In this document: one piece after another, positions 21,911-34,885 of the stretch
Position numbering within the stretch: the first letter of the stretch is position 1
Layout: the number at the start of each line of letters is the position of its first letter
DNA from: Haemonchus contortus
Taxonomy: Eukaryota > Nematoda > Chromadorea > Rhabditida > Trichostrongylidae
Length of the DNA: 64,000 bases
Direction: 5' to 3'
Assembly (NCBI GenBank): GCA_000469685.2
Contig: LS997563.1
Coordinates: 39,968,468-40,032,467, forward strand
Position numbers and translations under genes: made by a program
Notes under the pieces: generated by a model
What the model saw: the letters and a program-made list of their open reading frames with translations, nothing else
Databases searched by the model: none
Told to the model about the DNA's origin: nothing

Positions 21911-23212
21911 TCAGTGTCTTCCCTTCCGTCTCTCTGTAGTCGTACGTTGCTGTCCCTCCCACAGCTGTACACGTCGATCGCCTACGCAGCATTGTTTGCA
22001 AATAAATCTGACGATGGGAGCGGTTCCAATGGCGTCCAGCTGGGCTTCGCTCAACTTGTGCCCACACAGAGGACAGAATTGGAACAATTGCATCAGCATT
22101 TCCCCTTTGACTAGGAAATAGCGATGCAAAGCAGCTGGGTCCGACTCTTGGAGAAGTGTTGATTCCTGCACGTCATCAGGTACAAACTCGCCATTCATAC
22201 TCTGAAAATAATACTTCTTTTCTCTATATATCTCTTTTATCCTACTCTAACTGACCATTTCAGAAGGGTACGCCGAATTCCGGTCGCTTAGCCCAGCCAG
22301 TGCGTTCCCATCGACGCCACTAGGAGCAGGAACTAATAAAATTCCACCCATCTGAACAATGTCTTCACTAATATCAACCTAAATGGAGTCTACGAATCTG
22401 ATTTGTGACCTTTTCCGCGACAGTTATACAATTCGGGTCGGATTTGTCATTCAGAAAAACCTCCGCAGTGAATGAGCTTTCGCTGCCTTCGTAGAAACCA
22501 GAGATTCCTGCCACTTCTCCTTCCTCTTCACCATCTCCGTTCGCCTTGACCGGGCTTTCAGGATCATCAACCTGAACCCATGATTCTGTAAAATATCCTA
22601 ACTAGTTCCGAATACACTCCAATACCTCTTCTGTGACAGGCCATAATGCTGATGCGTAGTAACGTTCGAGAGCGTCATTGAGAAATTTGCTAACATCGCG
22701 AGGTTTGATGGTAACAGTGCCCTGAAATCACAGTTACTCCTATTGCTGAACAGTTCATTTGCGCAGGGAATAAACATAAATCGTACTTCAGCAATCGTAT
22801 TCAAAATCTGGACCAATCCCTGTGGAATATCTGCATCCTTAACGTATACTGTACTTCCGGAAGCACATGGATCGACCAAATATGCAATTCCTTTTCCTGC
22901 CAAGGTCATTTCAGCCAATATATATTGAGCCTGTTCGTGACTACAATTGAATTCAAGAAAAGTAAATAGAACAAGTATGGCCTAGGGCCTGAACTGCACT
23001 TGACTTACCGCTTGCACTACATGCATATGACATATTTTGGATTGATGTCCAGTAATATGCTCCGCTATAGTTCGAGCAGATTTATTGTCCATCTGTCCGG
23101 CTAATGAAAGAGATAGGAGCAGAATCATGTTTTGGTCCTTCGGCTTATACCCATATCTTCCAATTGAATTATCCACCTTTCCACAAATCCCACATTCCTT
23201 TTCCTCTATCAT
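21911..23212 (-). CDS. Zinc-finger protein with LIN-15/THAP-like C2CH motif and C-terminal zinc ribbon
   Basis: Six phase-0 exons on the minus strand: 23009-23212, 22787-22930, 22626-22721, 22410-22571, 22256-22378, 21911-22201. They give 339 residues. The N-terminus has C7-x2-C10 and C61-x2-H64 around a central KPKDQNMILLLSLSLAG, followed by an AQYILAEM helix. This C2CH spacing is that of THAP and of the related nematode LIN-15A/LIN-15B fingers, which act on chromatin and DNA. The middle is acidic. Near the C-terminus CPLCG (C286, C289) and CKQC (C311, C314) with GTAPIVRF between form a second zinc-binding site; the end is basic (RRKGRH). The ATG follows GTTTCAG, a likely spliced-leader acceptor. 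The last exon may be alternatively spliced (GT at CGACGT|GTACAG) to sequence near 21.1-21.3 kb. The family assignment is inference from spacing; DNA binding is not shown. Confidence 0.7.
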
Positions 23213-26153
23213 GTTCAATCAATCAACTGAAACATTGCCATCGATACTATAACAACAACTGAAAATTTCATCCTTTTCATTTTACAGTTCCTACATCATA
23301 ATCATCATTTGTATCCTGCAGGAAAATCCGTTGCAAAGCGGGCTGACGAGGGTCAGTAGGTCCGAAATAAGAGGATCGGTGTCCCTAGTCGGTGACCAAG
23401 GTCAATTTAGACAATAAAAGATTATTTGGCTCTTATCTGTTGAATTTTGGGGTAAAAGTTGCCCTACAAATAATCTGGAATGAGGAAAGTTCAGCCATGT
23501 TCGACCCCATAAGAATTTTCAGAGAAATGTAAAAATTTTGCAGTAGTTTATGCAAACTATAATTTCAAAGGAAGAGCAAGTTTGTGAGGAATTCGATTCA
23601 ACCTAAAAATAAACAGCAGGTGGGGAAACAAGAGAAAGAAAAAGAACAATCAGCTGCAAAATACAAATCGTACGACCCGATGTATGCAACTTTGACGTAA
23701 AAAGACCTTGCGATAACGAGTGCAATTGCGTACTGAAGGCGAATACCGTACCCAACAATTGGATTCATTGCGCGCTCGCAGGCTTCCGGCGGACTAAAGG
23801 CTGAAAGCAGCCATTGACTTGTTCATCGGCTATTCACTATTTGGTTATCCCATTCGATCTTCATATTATTCCCACCTATTTCAGCAATTACTGCGAAAGT
23901 GCAGCAAGTGCTCGTTAACTCCCCCGTGAAAGCCAATCGCTTCATTTCGTATGATTATGTAGACGATGTCCCACTTTTGGAGTCTCCATAGGAAAAGTCC
24001 TTTACCACAGCAAAGACACCATTATGCAAAACTGGACCTAAAACCTACTGACCAACTAGTAAGTTGTGAACTTACCTGAATGATAATCTTGAAAATATGA
24101 GTTAATTGACTGATGGTACTAATTACGGTTCTAGCATTCTTCATACAGCTGAATCAATACGCGACTATTATTTTTGGCAGGATCCGAATGCTAGTTATTT
24201 TGTTTCTGTGATTGCTGCTGCTGCATCCGTTACAGTCCTTCACGCGCGGCGTCTCACTCGCCACGACGCGACAATTCCGAACTTACTGACCACCTATGAT
24301 TGCGCACCTTTCAGGTTAGAGTAGTTTCACGCTCAGTTTCTCGTTAGAGTAGTTTTATGCTCAATTTCTCCATTCCTAAAGGAGGAGGGGAAGAAAAATG
24401 ATCTTCGTAATGTCCCTCAATGTACAGCGTAGAATGTCGCCCTTGATGATAAGAGAGGGTAAACAACAACAAATAGCAGCCTTTATATGGATTCAATTGA
24501 TCCAGTTATTCTCGAAGCACGGTAACGGTTCTCTAGCTCATAATGTCGAGATCATCGCTTCCACACACGAGAACAAACCGAGGAAAGTTTCTAAGACCAA
24601 ACGGTCGGCGATAAGGACAAGCACAAATGAATGAAGTTAGAACAGGAGTGTAGATTGGGAAAACAGTCGAGCACTTACTTCAAGAATTGTCTTGGCAGAG
24701 GAAGTTGGTAAGTCAAAGGGTGATCTAAGAGTAGTGGTTAAAGTTTGCAGTTCAGACAGTTCACCAGTAATGAAGGATGGATACGGAGCAATCAACCTGA
24801 AGCAAATGATAGAATTTCAGCGATATCTCCAAAACAACTAGAGATATATCAAGCCGTATGCTGAAAGACAGGGGCGGGGAAGGAAGGAACACTTCATGGG
24901 TGAATTTTAAGTGGTGGGAACTTTCTAACGACCTTTTCCTGTTCCGGTGTATCAGATTCGCGGTGATGAAGTGGAAAACTAATAAGGTATTCCTTATGGT
25001 CAAATGAGGAATCGGGAGTCTTTAGCGACGTCGTGATGCGCCCTCTAAGGCTTTACTTTGTCGATAGTTCTGAGAAGAACGACTTCCATGGGATAGACAT
25101 TCCCCAGGGAGAGCATTACCGGCGGCCGCGATTTCACCTACTCCACCACCGTTCGACAGGGATTCCTCTTCCGCCATGCCCATGATCGCTACCATGGGAA
25201 ATGCGCTCCTACGGACACTGAGGTAAAGATATACGTTGCCACTTCATCATTGTAGGCTATTGACTCTCCACTTGACTCTGCACGGAATACTCCGTCCTAT
25301 TTCTTGTTCACCGTTTGTTCTGCTTCACCGACGATCCTTGAAGAATGGCGATAAGCTGGCTTGTACAGGAGCCATCAGTTATCAGCATGGCCAGCAGAGG
25401 TCCAAGGAATGGCTTTTGCTTCTCATACTAATAGTTTCCGCTAAGGATTTGGTACAGAATGCTGAATGACCAGTAATCACAAAGGTTATTTTTTCTGATG
25501 CTAGGGTCGTCGTTGTTGTCAGTTCACATTTTGATAGAACTCGATGGGCAGAGTTTTTTCTTCTGTTAAGTGATCTCTTGGTTCACATGTGACGAATGTT
25601 CTGTGCTGTTTACTTTCACCAAAGTCGTACGTTTTGAAGATGTAAAACGAACAAATATTGATTTTGGTTTCTCTTTGAAATGGCCTCTTTATGTGTCGGC
25701 AACAGTGTCATAAATGAAAAACTATGCGAAGACAACCGGCTTTCTTCTCCTATTTGCACTTTGATTTTCAGATTGATCCTTGACAAAAATTGTCCGAAGA
25801 CTGAATGCTCACATGTTCCCAAATTGGAAACATGGTATTGGACTGTGGGTCAAAGAATTCTAAACAGGAACTATGAAACATCAGCGGCTTTTTATCAAAA
25901 AGTCTGTGGAATGGATCCCAAGCTTCACAAAAGCTGATTGAAATGAAGATCTGGCGGAGTAACTTTTTGAGAGTGTGATAGGTGAACGCTGATGGAGGAC
26001 AACGATCTCTAGAAAAAAAACAAGTGATAAAATAGTCTCGCAAATTGGATTATGGCTTGGCATTTGGTCTGGTTACGTGACTACTTGAATTATCTCCGCG
26101 TCTCTGACAGCGAAAAGTTAGAGCGCAGAGAAAAATACCCTGGTTGAAGAACA

Positions 26154-26185
26154 TGGGGGGGAGGGGGGAGGGGGGCGGTGGGGGT
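26154..26185 (+). repeat. G-rich tract with quadruplex potential
   Basis: Five runs of five or more G (with single A, A, C and GTG-type spacers) lie within about 32 bases. The pattern fits an intramolecular G-quadruplex on the plus strand. Confidence 0.6.
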
Positions 26186-26841
26186 CCCTTTAGTGGGACA
26201 AGCTTAACTTCTGTGCTTGATTGTCTGACAAAAGATTGAATTAAACGGGAGTGCGACAGATGAGGGCAGAAAAATAGGCCCGGTCGCGACAATCAGAGGT
26301 ACTCAGTTTAAGTAGTTCGTAGGCCATTTAGTCTAGATACGACAGATAGAGAAAAATTGTCGTGAAGCACATTATTTCAAAAAAAAAAACGGTTAGAAGA
26401 AACCTCTTCAGGATGAAATTAACCGTGGTTGTAGACAACAATTGTGTTAAGGAGAAAAGGAAGACCGTCAGGCCTTTCCTAAATACCCGAGAGCGATTTT
26501 TTGATACAGAGTCTGAAAACCCGAGAAAAATACTGGAATCTTCCCAATTTTCGTCGATGAGAACAAAAGAGGGCCCACTTTACAGTGCTCTGCGGCTCTA
26601 ACGCTACTTGTTAGGACTAATGGAGAATTAGGCGCTTGGCATCGCGGATCGGTGGTGGTACTTAAAAGTTATTCTAAGAAAGGGGATGAAATTCCTGGCC
26701 TGAGCTTAAAGAGAGGGGAGCACCGGATTGACTGAAATGCTGACTAAAGCGGTTGAAAGTGGATGGTTGAAAGGGAAGAGGGATCGACCAGCGAGATACC
26801 GTGTCATTGAGATAGCGCAGACAAGGTTTCGGGAATGAATG

Positions 26842-26861
26842 CCCCCCCCCCCCCTCCCTCC
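26842..26861 (+). repeat. Poly-C run (13 C) with C-rich flank
   Basis: Thirteen consecutive C followed by TCCCTCC, that is a G13 tract on the minus strand. It is one of six homopolymer G/C runs of 10 or more bases in the window. Confidence 0.7.
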
Positions 26862-27404
26862 TCAGTAAATTTTCTACCCGAGAAAACAAACATCAGCGCA
26901 ATGCCTACCATGGTGAACCACGGTGTTGGATCAAGTTGCTCTATCCAGAGCCATTTTCTTCAGTCTGCCGGCTCACCCTGTACCTTGAAAAGCATGTCGC
27001 TGGTATCTGTCCTACTACGCCACCAGCTACAGTGAAAACGCTATAAATTATCCTGTTGTTCCACAGGTGACACCATTTCTCAGCCACGGTTTCGCGTGCC
27101 TCCCCGCAATCGCCTATCTTGTTTCTGCCAATCCAGACAGTCATAGAGTCGTACGCGCGAAATTTCTCGTCATCACCGATTGTTGCATCCATCGGGATAC
27201 GATCGTCTCGCGTGTACGTGACGGATCACCGATTACACCATAACTGACGGCATAACAACGGGATAAACAAAACTATCTATAGACTGCGAAACACATATCC
27301 CGTTTTAGGAAGCAGCATCTGCAAGATAATCCCGTAAACAAAATGTACGAACTGGTTAACTGCAAAAAGACACTGTTAAAGCGGTTACTTGGAAGTGTCC
27401 TGGC

Positions 27405-27480
27405 TATGTCTTGAACTCGGATGAACGGTCACAATATGTAAGCTTAAGCCTCATACCTGACCACTCGTCTAACATCAGAA
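27405..27480 (-). repeat. tRNA-like retroposon fragment
   Basis: Minus strand: GTTAGACGAGTGGTCAGGTA (A-box-like) and CCGAGTTCAAGAC (B-box-like), at tRNA-like spacing and without paired stems. Probably a SINE head or tRNA pseudogene. Confidence 0.35.
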
Positions 27481-27713
27481 AAAAAGAGAGCAGCCCCCTT
27501 CCCCATCCATAATTTCCATGTGAAGCACTCAGTTAAGTTGGTCTAGTACATAAATTACTGTAAAGGGTGCTTAACTCTTCAAAAATACGGTTCTTGAGGT
27601 TTTCATGGCGACGGCATTCCATGGGCGATTTGACGAAGCCATTTAGCTTTGACCATAAACCTTCTCTAAGGAGTACTTCACCAAGAATTAAATGCCCTGA
27701 CCCAGTACAGGGG

Positions 27714-27985
27714 TGTAGTTAAAAGTGGCGCACTATCACACAGGTAGTGTCAAGGGTTGGAATCCCAGAACGATATCTGCCTAGGCCAACGCAGCCTTCC
27801 GTCCCTCCAGGGTCGGTTGATTGGCACCACACTTGTCTGGGAAGATAAAAGCACTGTTTTATACAAAGGCTGGCCACCGCAATCCATTGTATAGGCAACA
27901 TACGCACTCAATTGGCCACTACGATTCTGAATGGAAGTCGAATATGTGGGCGAATCCCTCATGCGAGATTGATCAACGCCAAGAA
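27714..27985 (+). repeat. tRNA-derived SINE, family A, copy 4 (near full length)
   Basis: The copy runs from GTGGCGCACTATCACACAGG through GGTTGGAATCCC (mutated B box), GCCTAGGCCAACGCAGCC, GTCTGGGAAGATAAAAGCAC and GATTCTGAATGGAAGTCGAA to GATTGATCAACGCC. Order and spacing match copy 1. The small ORFs here (27719-28054) are by-products of the SINE. Confidence 0.75.
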
Positions 27986-28504
27986 GTTTATCCTTTCCGA
28001 CTTTATATCTTCACTTACTCAATTTTTAGCATTTACTTTTCAGAGTCAACTTAAAATGTAACATACCCTGCCATTTAGAATAGATGTACGATGAAATAGA
28101 GTCAGATTATGGATTAGGACCGTTGAGTGCTTGCAATTCCGAATAGAACAGAAGTGGGATACCCCTGAACCACAAATGACAACCCGATCAATCTATCATA
28201 GGAACGACATCGATAATAAGACATCGATTGTTCAACAAAATCAATTAAAACAATGAAGCAAACTAACAAGATTGGTGTCAAAGGTCCTGTTGAAAGTAAT
28301 CATTAAAGTCGATCGACTTGACGATTTTAAAAGTAAAATCGCATGCGCGGCCTACTAATTAAGCGGAATCGTCATCTATGGACACCATTTATGGATGAAA
28401 ACCTCATGTTAACCCACTCGTTCGTCTTTTCGCTTATTTCCAGCCATGTTTTTGACGAACGTCCAGAGGCTGGAGAAACTGGTTTAATCCAGCCTAGTAT
28501 ACCT

Positions 28505-28775
28505 CCCGAAAAGTAGGGCATACGTAATACCATCATCACCTTTTAGACTCATAGCCGATCCATTAGATCTCCTTTCTGCGCCATTTCTTTCCATAAATGG
28601 ACAACAATACCTGGATACAGTCATGGTTTTGAAAGTATTCTCCAGGGTTCTGCTCCAAGGCTGAACTATGACTAATACCTTCAAAACCATGACCGCTTCC
28701 AGGCACTGTCCAACTACAATGGGACTTCCTTCTATGGAATCGTAGAGAAAGATGACGATGTCTCATACATAACCA
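28505..28775. repeat. Imperfect inverted repeat
   Basis: The core arms are about 28598-28646 and 28670-28712: TGGACAACAATACCTGGA... ACAGTCATGGTTTTGAAAG on the left is mirrored by CTTCAAAACCATGACCGCTT ... CCAGGCACTGTCCA on the right. Weaker complementarity seems to continue outward for another 60-90 bp. It may be a decayed foldback element or two inverted copies of one repeat. Confidence 0.5.
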
Positions 28776-29441
28776 GAAGATCTGATCCCACGATGAATCA
28801 AGGCCAGACTGGCCAAATCTTCGATGGCCTCAAGTGGGTTTGGGGTGAAACCTGGCCGGAGTAAGTGGAGGGGTGGGGTAGGGGGTGTGGAAGGAAGAGG
28901 AGAAAGGAGGGAAGCAAGAGGTGAAAACTTTAAGCCAGGAAGTGCTTACATATCACGCTGTATAGCCAAAATACGCTATACAACACGACTACGTTTCTGA
29001 TTGAAAGCCCTATTCATGGCGCATCCCGAGACGACCAGTTGACATCATAGCTAACACGCAATGATTGCATCATTTTCGTAAGAGAATTATCTCATCCAAA
29101 TAACCCGTTTGGCGGAACTTGTAGAACGTAAGATTGCAAAGAAACACTCTGAACGTCGATCAGGGAGAAAATCACTTGAGCTCTTTGGTTTTCTGAACAC
29201 AGGGACCTAGCCTCCTACAAAGGAGTAGTACTGACCAAACGAATATGTTTTTAGATTATTAATTATTTTTTGATATTACACGCGATTTGATCAATTCTTA
29301 ATCATAATATCACTGAAAATTGAATGAAAGCAGTGAAAGGAGCCAATGTTAGTTTCTAACCTACTTTCTGTTTACTGACAACGAAATGCGCTGCGCCCTT
29401 GACATCCATTCATAACTGTGGAGACATTTGATTGTTTACCT

Positions 29442-29550
29442 AGCCTACTACGGTATATCGATGGCTTCCCCTCAATCAGGCAATCTTTCCATTTGCAGCC
29501 TACTACGGTATATAATGGATTCCCCTCAATCAGACATTCTTTCTACTTTG
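29442..29550 (+). repeat. Diverged tandem duplication, period about 55 bp
   Basis: AGCCTACTACGGTATAT begins at 29442 and again at 29497, each copy continuing into TTCCCCTCAATCAG and CTTTC. Two copies only. Confidence 0.6.
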
Positions 29551-30857
29551 GCGGTAAATTGAACATGAACCACCCAACTTCATGGATGAAAGTCTCAGAA
29601 GGCTTGATCACTAGGGATGATATTTATTCCTTTATGTCAGTCTCGCTTGAGAAAGGATCGCTACCGCAGTTTCAAATTTGCATGGTAACTGATTGAGTAC
29701 TCGAATGAAAGAATTTTTTAGTCGAGGAGATTACCAGTAACGAATGGAGTTTTTGTTTCAAGAGAAAACGGCGGTTCTCTTTTGAATAGTTCTTTTCCAC
29801 TTAATGAAAGGTTTGCTAAGGAAAGGGTAAATTAAAGCAGACGGTAAAGTACTTGAAATTGAGAGGTTTTCTGTTGAGACTGTTATGAGTAAAGGGTGGA
29901 TAAGGCTTTGGACTCGAGAGGCTTCAAAGAAATTGCTCTGCCAAGGTTCAATGTAACAGTTAAACGGTCCAACATTTGAATTTGAGAACTTTCCAGTCGA
30001 AAAGATTACCAGTAATGATTGGGTAAGACAAAATTCCCCATATAGGAAAGCGTTCGAAAGAGTGAAATTGAGACCAGACGACATCATTTCTGTAAATTGC
30101 CTAGTTTAATAGATCTTTTTCCGAAAGTGTTTGATGAGTACCGGAAGAACGTCTTAAACGGGCGCCTTTGAAGTGCCGGAACATGTGAGAAGTGTTCTCA
30201 ATTGAGCCTATCAATTCCATTCAAATTATTCCAGACTTCCGGTGAATAAATCATTTCTTTTTTTTGCCGCTTTCTCTTTTTGGCGTCTTTACCATCCAGG
30301 ATTTTTTATTAGCCGACTGTCTCTTCCAAAAAAAGGACATATGGAGTGTCGAACAATAAAGTTCAAAAAAAAATGCTCTTAGTGATCCGTCGCGTCAGCA
30401 GCCAGTAAACGTATCAACCCCAAAGTACTGACCAATTCTCTCTGAAAGCCGATAATAGGACCGACGAGTGAGAAGTACCTTCAGTTCAACCGTTTGCCGC
30501 GGTAAACATCGAGCCCAATTAGGTAAAGTATTGCGTCCCTAATGCACCTTTGAGGAGCTCGTGCGTGTTGAGGAACCAAGCACTGCACGGATGGTTACGG
30601 CAGAGCTCTGTCCACGTCGAGCAAGAAGCACATCGACTGGGACCGTAACCTTTCGTCGCGTAGATCTGCATCAATGGGAAATAACCGGGAATTTTCACTC
30701 AGATGCAGTCCTGATCCTCGTAGTACAGCCCTGACCTTGGGTCATCTCTCTGCTACCTGCTCCTGTCACTGATTAGGAATACCTAGCGCTTGTGGCGCAT
30801 GTCGACGGGGTTCGGGTGTTTCAACCTTCCCAAATAGGGATCGACCCAAGCATGCTC

Positions 30858-30962
30858 GGATGATGGCGAAGGGTCATAGGACACAAGAGGAAAGAGCCTT
30901 CATCAGGGTGCTCAGGTGATGACGATGGGTCACGGAACACAGAGGGAAGAACCCTCATCAAT
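30858..30962 (+). repeat. Diverged tandem duplication, period about 57 bp
   Basis: Two adjacent units share GATGA-GGCGA/ACGA-GGGTCA-GGA-ACA, then GAGGAA/GGGAAGA and CCTCATCA. No coding sense is apparent. Confidence 0.45.
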
Positions 30963-32943
30963 CAGGCCACCTGACCCTTTTTTTATGGAAGTAATTCGAG
31001 CTGATTTCAGTTTATAAAAGTCGTTCACCTGCCAGTAACCCAACACCAAGACGACCACGAGATTTTCCACAATTGGCAAGCTCGAGTCGATCTGTCTCGG
31101 GTACCGCCCCCGATCATCGCGGTGGGCTGTGAATGTTCTTGTTCCGATATCGGGCGCTGCCATGTTGTGCCAACCATCACCACCCATCAAGGACACAGTT
31201 GCACTCTGCGCAAGCGTCTGAGCGAAGCCTCTCTCTCGTTTATGTCGTCGCGACGTTTAGTACTCCCCCGAGTATCCGCCATGCATACTACTCTACTCGT
31301 TTGTCATTTTGAGTCGATTGCTAGCTTTATCTTTTTCCTACGACGTTACACTCAGCTACATCATACGACCATAGCCGGTTTTAGACCTGGTGTTTATCGA
31401 ATGCAATCAGCGTTTCGATGGATTTTCAGTGATTGGTGCTGTTTCAGCAATTTCTAAGGTCAGCAGAGGTTTTGGATCTTTACAGTGCTGAACAACTTTT
31501 CGAGTGTTACATCGAAAAGCGACATCTAAATTAACATGAAATCGTTCTGATCGCCCGTGCTAATGCCAATTACATAAATCCTTGGCAACCGGCTGGGTGC
31601 CATAGCTGTACCATGGGTGAACGTGATTCTCATCATCCATGCCTGTAGGCATTACAGAACACCCGGAGGGGAAAATGTTGTCTTCTTAGAGCTTATAAGA
31701 ACTTTTCCACCGTTGTAATATTCTGTGGATAATTTCACTGATCCGTTCCGCTGATCACAGGGAATCAATCCAATTGACCGTAATCTGGCAAGAAAATGAT
31801 CGGTGAAGAATGTGAGTTTCAAATCCAAGTATGTTCTACAATATCGACTATCTCCCTCTGTGACACCTCAGGGGCACTTCCACGAATAAGTCCATGCAAG
31901 CTGATTTCACATGGGCTTGCCTAGTGGATAAGAAGCCTCCGAGAGTCTTGTAAGGTGACGATTTAGCTAGATAACCTCACGAGTCAGCCCAATCCCCGTT
32001 CAAGCTTTGGAGATGGCGAATCCGTCAAATTCGAGCTGTTCATCAACCTCATGTGCAGTTCTACTCACGAAGTCATTTAGGTTGAAATGAATCCATCATA
32101 ATTGTCTTCCTCGACTTTCCCAAACAACCTTCCGCAGTGTCGTTGTTCCTGGTAGAGGTGGTGCAATGCCACATGCCGCCGTCACTACGCCACGCCAAGT
32201 CGGAGGATGAGATCCTGGCTCGACAATTTTCTTACCCTGTGATTCAGGCTGTAGCAGAATACATCGGGAATCTGAGAAAAGAAAACTCAGACCCGCATAC
32301 CAACTGGTCCGAGCAAGCTGTTGTATGGACCAGATGGACCTACAGGCATCATGATCATTTCCACTAGGAATCAATTACAAGGAGTGCTCGAAATAGAACT
32401 GACCCATGCTGGTGAACTTCTACGTTCATCCTAATCTTCTAGGGTCTTCTAGATTGATCAGTAAATACGATGGAGTGTAGCGATGGTAATAACGGGTGCG
32501 ATATCTTCAAAAAACCTATTGAATAGCCCCAACAATGGTTTTCTTTGCCCTTAGGACATCGCCATCCATCGACCGTTTTGAAACGACTAGCGTCTCAACA
32601 AAACCTATGCACGTTTAGGGAAGTCACATGCGAACTTCGTTGGAACGAGCCGCATAGGCGACGCCGATCTGGCTGGAACTCCTGTTCGACGACGTTCGAT
32701 GACACAACTGACGATGAGGAAACTTCTCGTTTCGCACGCGATTCAAAACCAAGAAACCAATGAATGACGTCCTTCGCAATGAGATGAGATACGGTTTACA
32801 CAGTAAGTCCGCACACACACGTCGTTGTCCGTTCATTCACAGAAATCCTTCGACGCAACGACGATGCATTTTCGTGCATGATGGGTGCGCGGAAACGGCG
32901 AGCGCAGAGAAGCGCCGGAAGTCTACCGGAAAAGGTTTTGCAG

Positions 32944-33169
32944 GGTTGCGAAAAACGTCGTTGTGTCAACCGATGGGCGTCTCCAAAAGTTAATGTGAAA
33001 CCGCGGAACTTTTTTTTTCTTCAGCGACGCGAAATGTGCTGCGTCGCCTCCAACGCCTCCCACCCCGCTTGATATTGACCTCGTTCCTAGTGGTTTCTAT
33101 CGCCAAAACCGTTCCTTCCGATTCCCCTTCACCTCCCATCCCCCTTTCATCCCGCCCCCATCAATCTAA
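32944..33169 (+). CDS. Possible pair of exons of an unrecognised proline-rich protein
   Basis: A segment 32944-32988 bounded by TTTTGCAG and a GT, and a segment 33025-33169 after TTCTTCAG, join in frame to read VAKNVVVSTDGRLQNDAKCA and then SPPTPPTPLDIDLVPSGFYR, ending at TAA 33167-33169. The splice signals and composition are plausible, but I found no convincing upstream exon or start, and a different frame (33036-33368) is also open. Treat as tentative. Confidence 0.2.
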
Positions 33170-34885
33170 TGCCGTTTGGCGGCCCTCATCCGAGTCCTTC
33201 TCCTCCTCCACCACCTCCTCCTTCTGCATCAGTGATTCTGCCCACGATGTCCACTCGCCCGTGCACCTCATTCGTTTCGCGCTCCGCGTTTCTTTTCGGT
33301 TTTCATCGCCGTCGCTCCGTTCGTTGCTGCTATTGATCGGGATCATTGTCTTTCATCCTTTGCTATGATAGCTTGACAGCTACACTAATTTCTCGATATC
33401 CATCTCTCTGAAGTGATCTTACGGGTCCATCTCGACCTACAATAGCGATCACGAACCTTCCGATTCGGTATGGTAAGTTTCTGAACCGGTTCATTACCCA
33501 TAATGGTAGACAACGTGAGTCAGAATATCAATCAGACACCCACGTGTGATCGTACTCGAAACGCATAATTCGACTCGGATTCTGACTTAACTTATCGAGT
33601 TTTTTACGAGAAATTGAAAAGCCAAAGCACCTCGACCTGTTTCGCTGTCAGCCATAACCTCGCATTCATTGGCCTTCTACCATCATCTTCATCTTGGAGG
33701 GCATATTTCAGCTGTTCGTTCTTCATCATTTCAGCCACCTTCCTCAAAAACAGATTTCATCCACTCGAATTCATATTCACAACTGAATAACGCTCTCGTA
33801 TGACGCCCACCCGATTGCGATTCGGGCACGAGGTTTTCAATGCAGCACTTTTGATCGCGTAATTAATAACCGGTACTCAAGATTGCACTGATAAATGACT
33901 CGTTATACCTGGAATTACTTTCCGTTATGATGTATTAACCATCACCTTTCCGGTAGTTTTTTCCATTTTCCAACTGTTCTCACTTTCTCTCTCTGTCTCT
34001 CTCTTTCGGTGTCGTTCAATCTGTTTCCGTACGAAAGCCATCAAAATGAACGTCTCACCCCGATTCGATGACAACATAAGCGAACACTTTCGGCGTCTCA
34101 GTTCAGCGGTTTGTGGCTCAGATGAAGCTAATTTATGACTGACGTCTAAAGCTCCCCACACATCGGTCACATTCTGGGAGCGATCCTCGAGCTCTTCACA
34201 TGCTTCATACTTGTCGCCGGAGGTGGTCAGATTAGGATTTGTCAATGCCCGAAGGGATTCCTCCCAAATGCAACGGCTGACTGTATGTTCACCATGAAAC
34301 AGCTGTTCTCAGCCACAGTCACACTTGATTTCTACTTTGTAATCGATGAAACCCGACTGTTCTTTAGTAGTATGTATGTAATGTAATGCTAAAGTGCAGA
34401 TATTCGCGTTCTTTCGATTAGAACTCGTCCAAAACTTGCCCTTCACATGTTGTTAAATAAGGGCAAATCGTAGGTGACCATTACGAACTAGGCAAGAACC
34501 TATGTACTGCTTTTAAACCACGTTATTGTTTTTGTTTAGTTGATCACGTATATTTAAGTAGGACTGTATGATCGCCCTTCAGCTGACGACGATGATGGTC
34601 TCAGATTCGAACTTTGTCGTAAATTTTCTCTGATGGTCTGCGCCTTTGCGCCGATTTTTCGCGGTTTGCTATAGAGATTAATGGGGTTCAGGCCCATACA
34701 CTGCCCACTTCCGCTCATCAATGCGCATATGACATCCTTTACTGTTGCTCGATAGTCATTTTTCTTTTCAACTCCATTTCCTGCTGTTGCTTGCTTTTCC
34801 TTCCATCATTTATCAATTCTGTTTGGGCATGGACATCTATTTTGTGTCGAAGGAGGCATGAATCGTTGATCAGACCATTTCAGAA

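Larger units (their letters stand above)
23234..34880. other. Long intergenic region, no confident gene
   Basis: About 11.6 kb without a gene I can defend. Contents noted separately: a family A SINE (27.7 kb), a tRNA-like fragment (27.4 kb), a G-quadruplex-like tract (26.15 kb), a poly-C run (26.84 kb), an inverted repeat (28.5-28.8 kb), tandem repeats (29.4 and 30.9 kb) and two possible exons (32.9-33.2 kb). A CT-rich tract lies near 33985-34010. ORFs of 60-110 residues occur on both strands but show neither conserved motifs nor consistent splice context. Confidence 0.4.

Noticed and set aside
24106..26063. Clustered small ORFs on both strands at 24-26 kb
   Set aside because: Random distribution of frames, no conserved motif and no acceptor/donor pairs that extend them.
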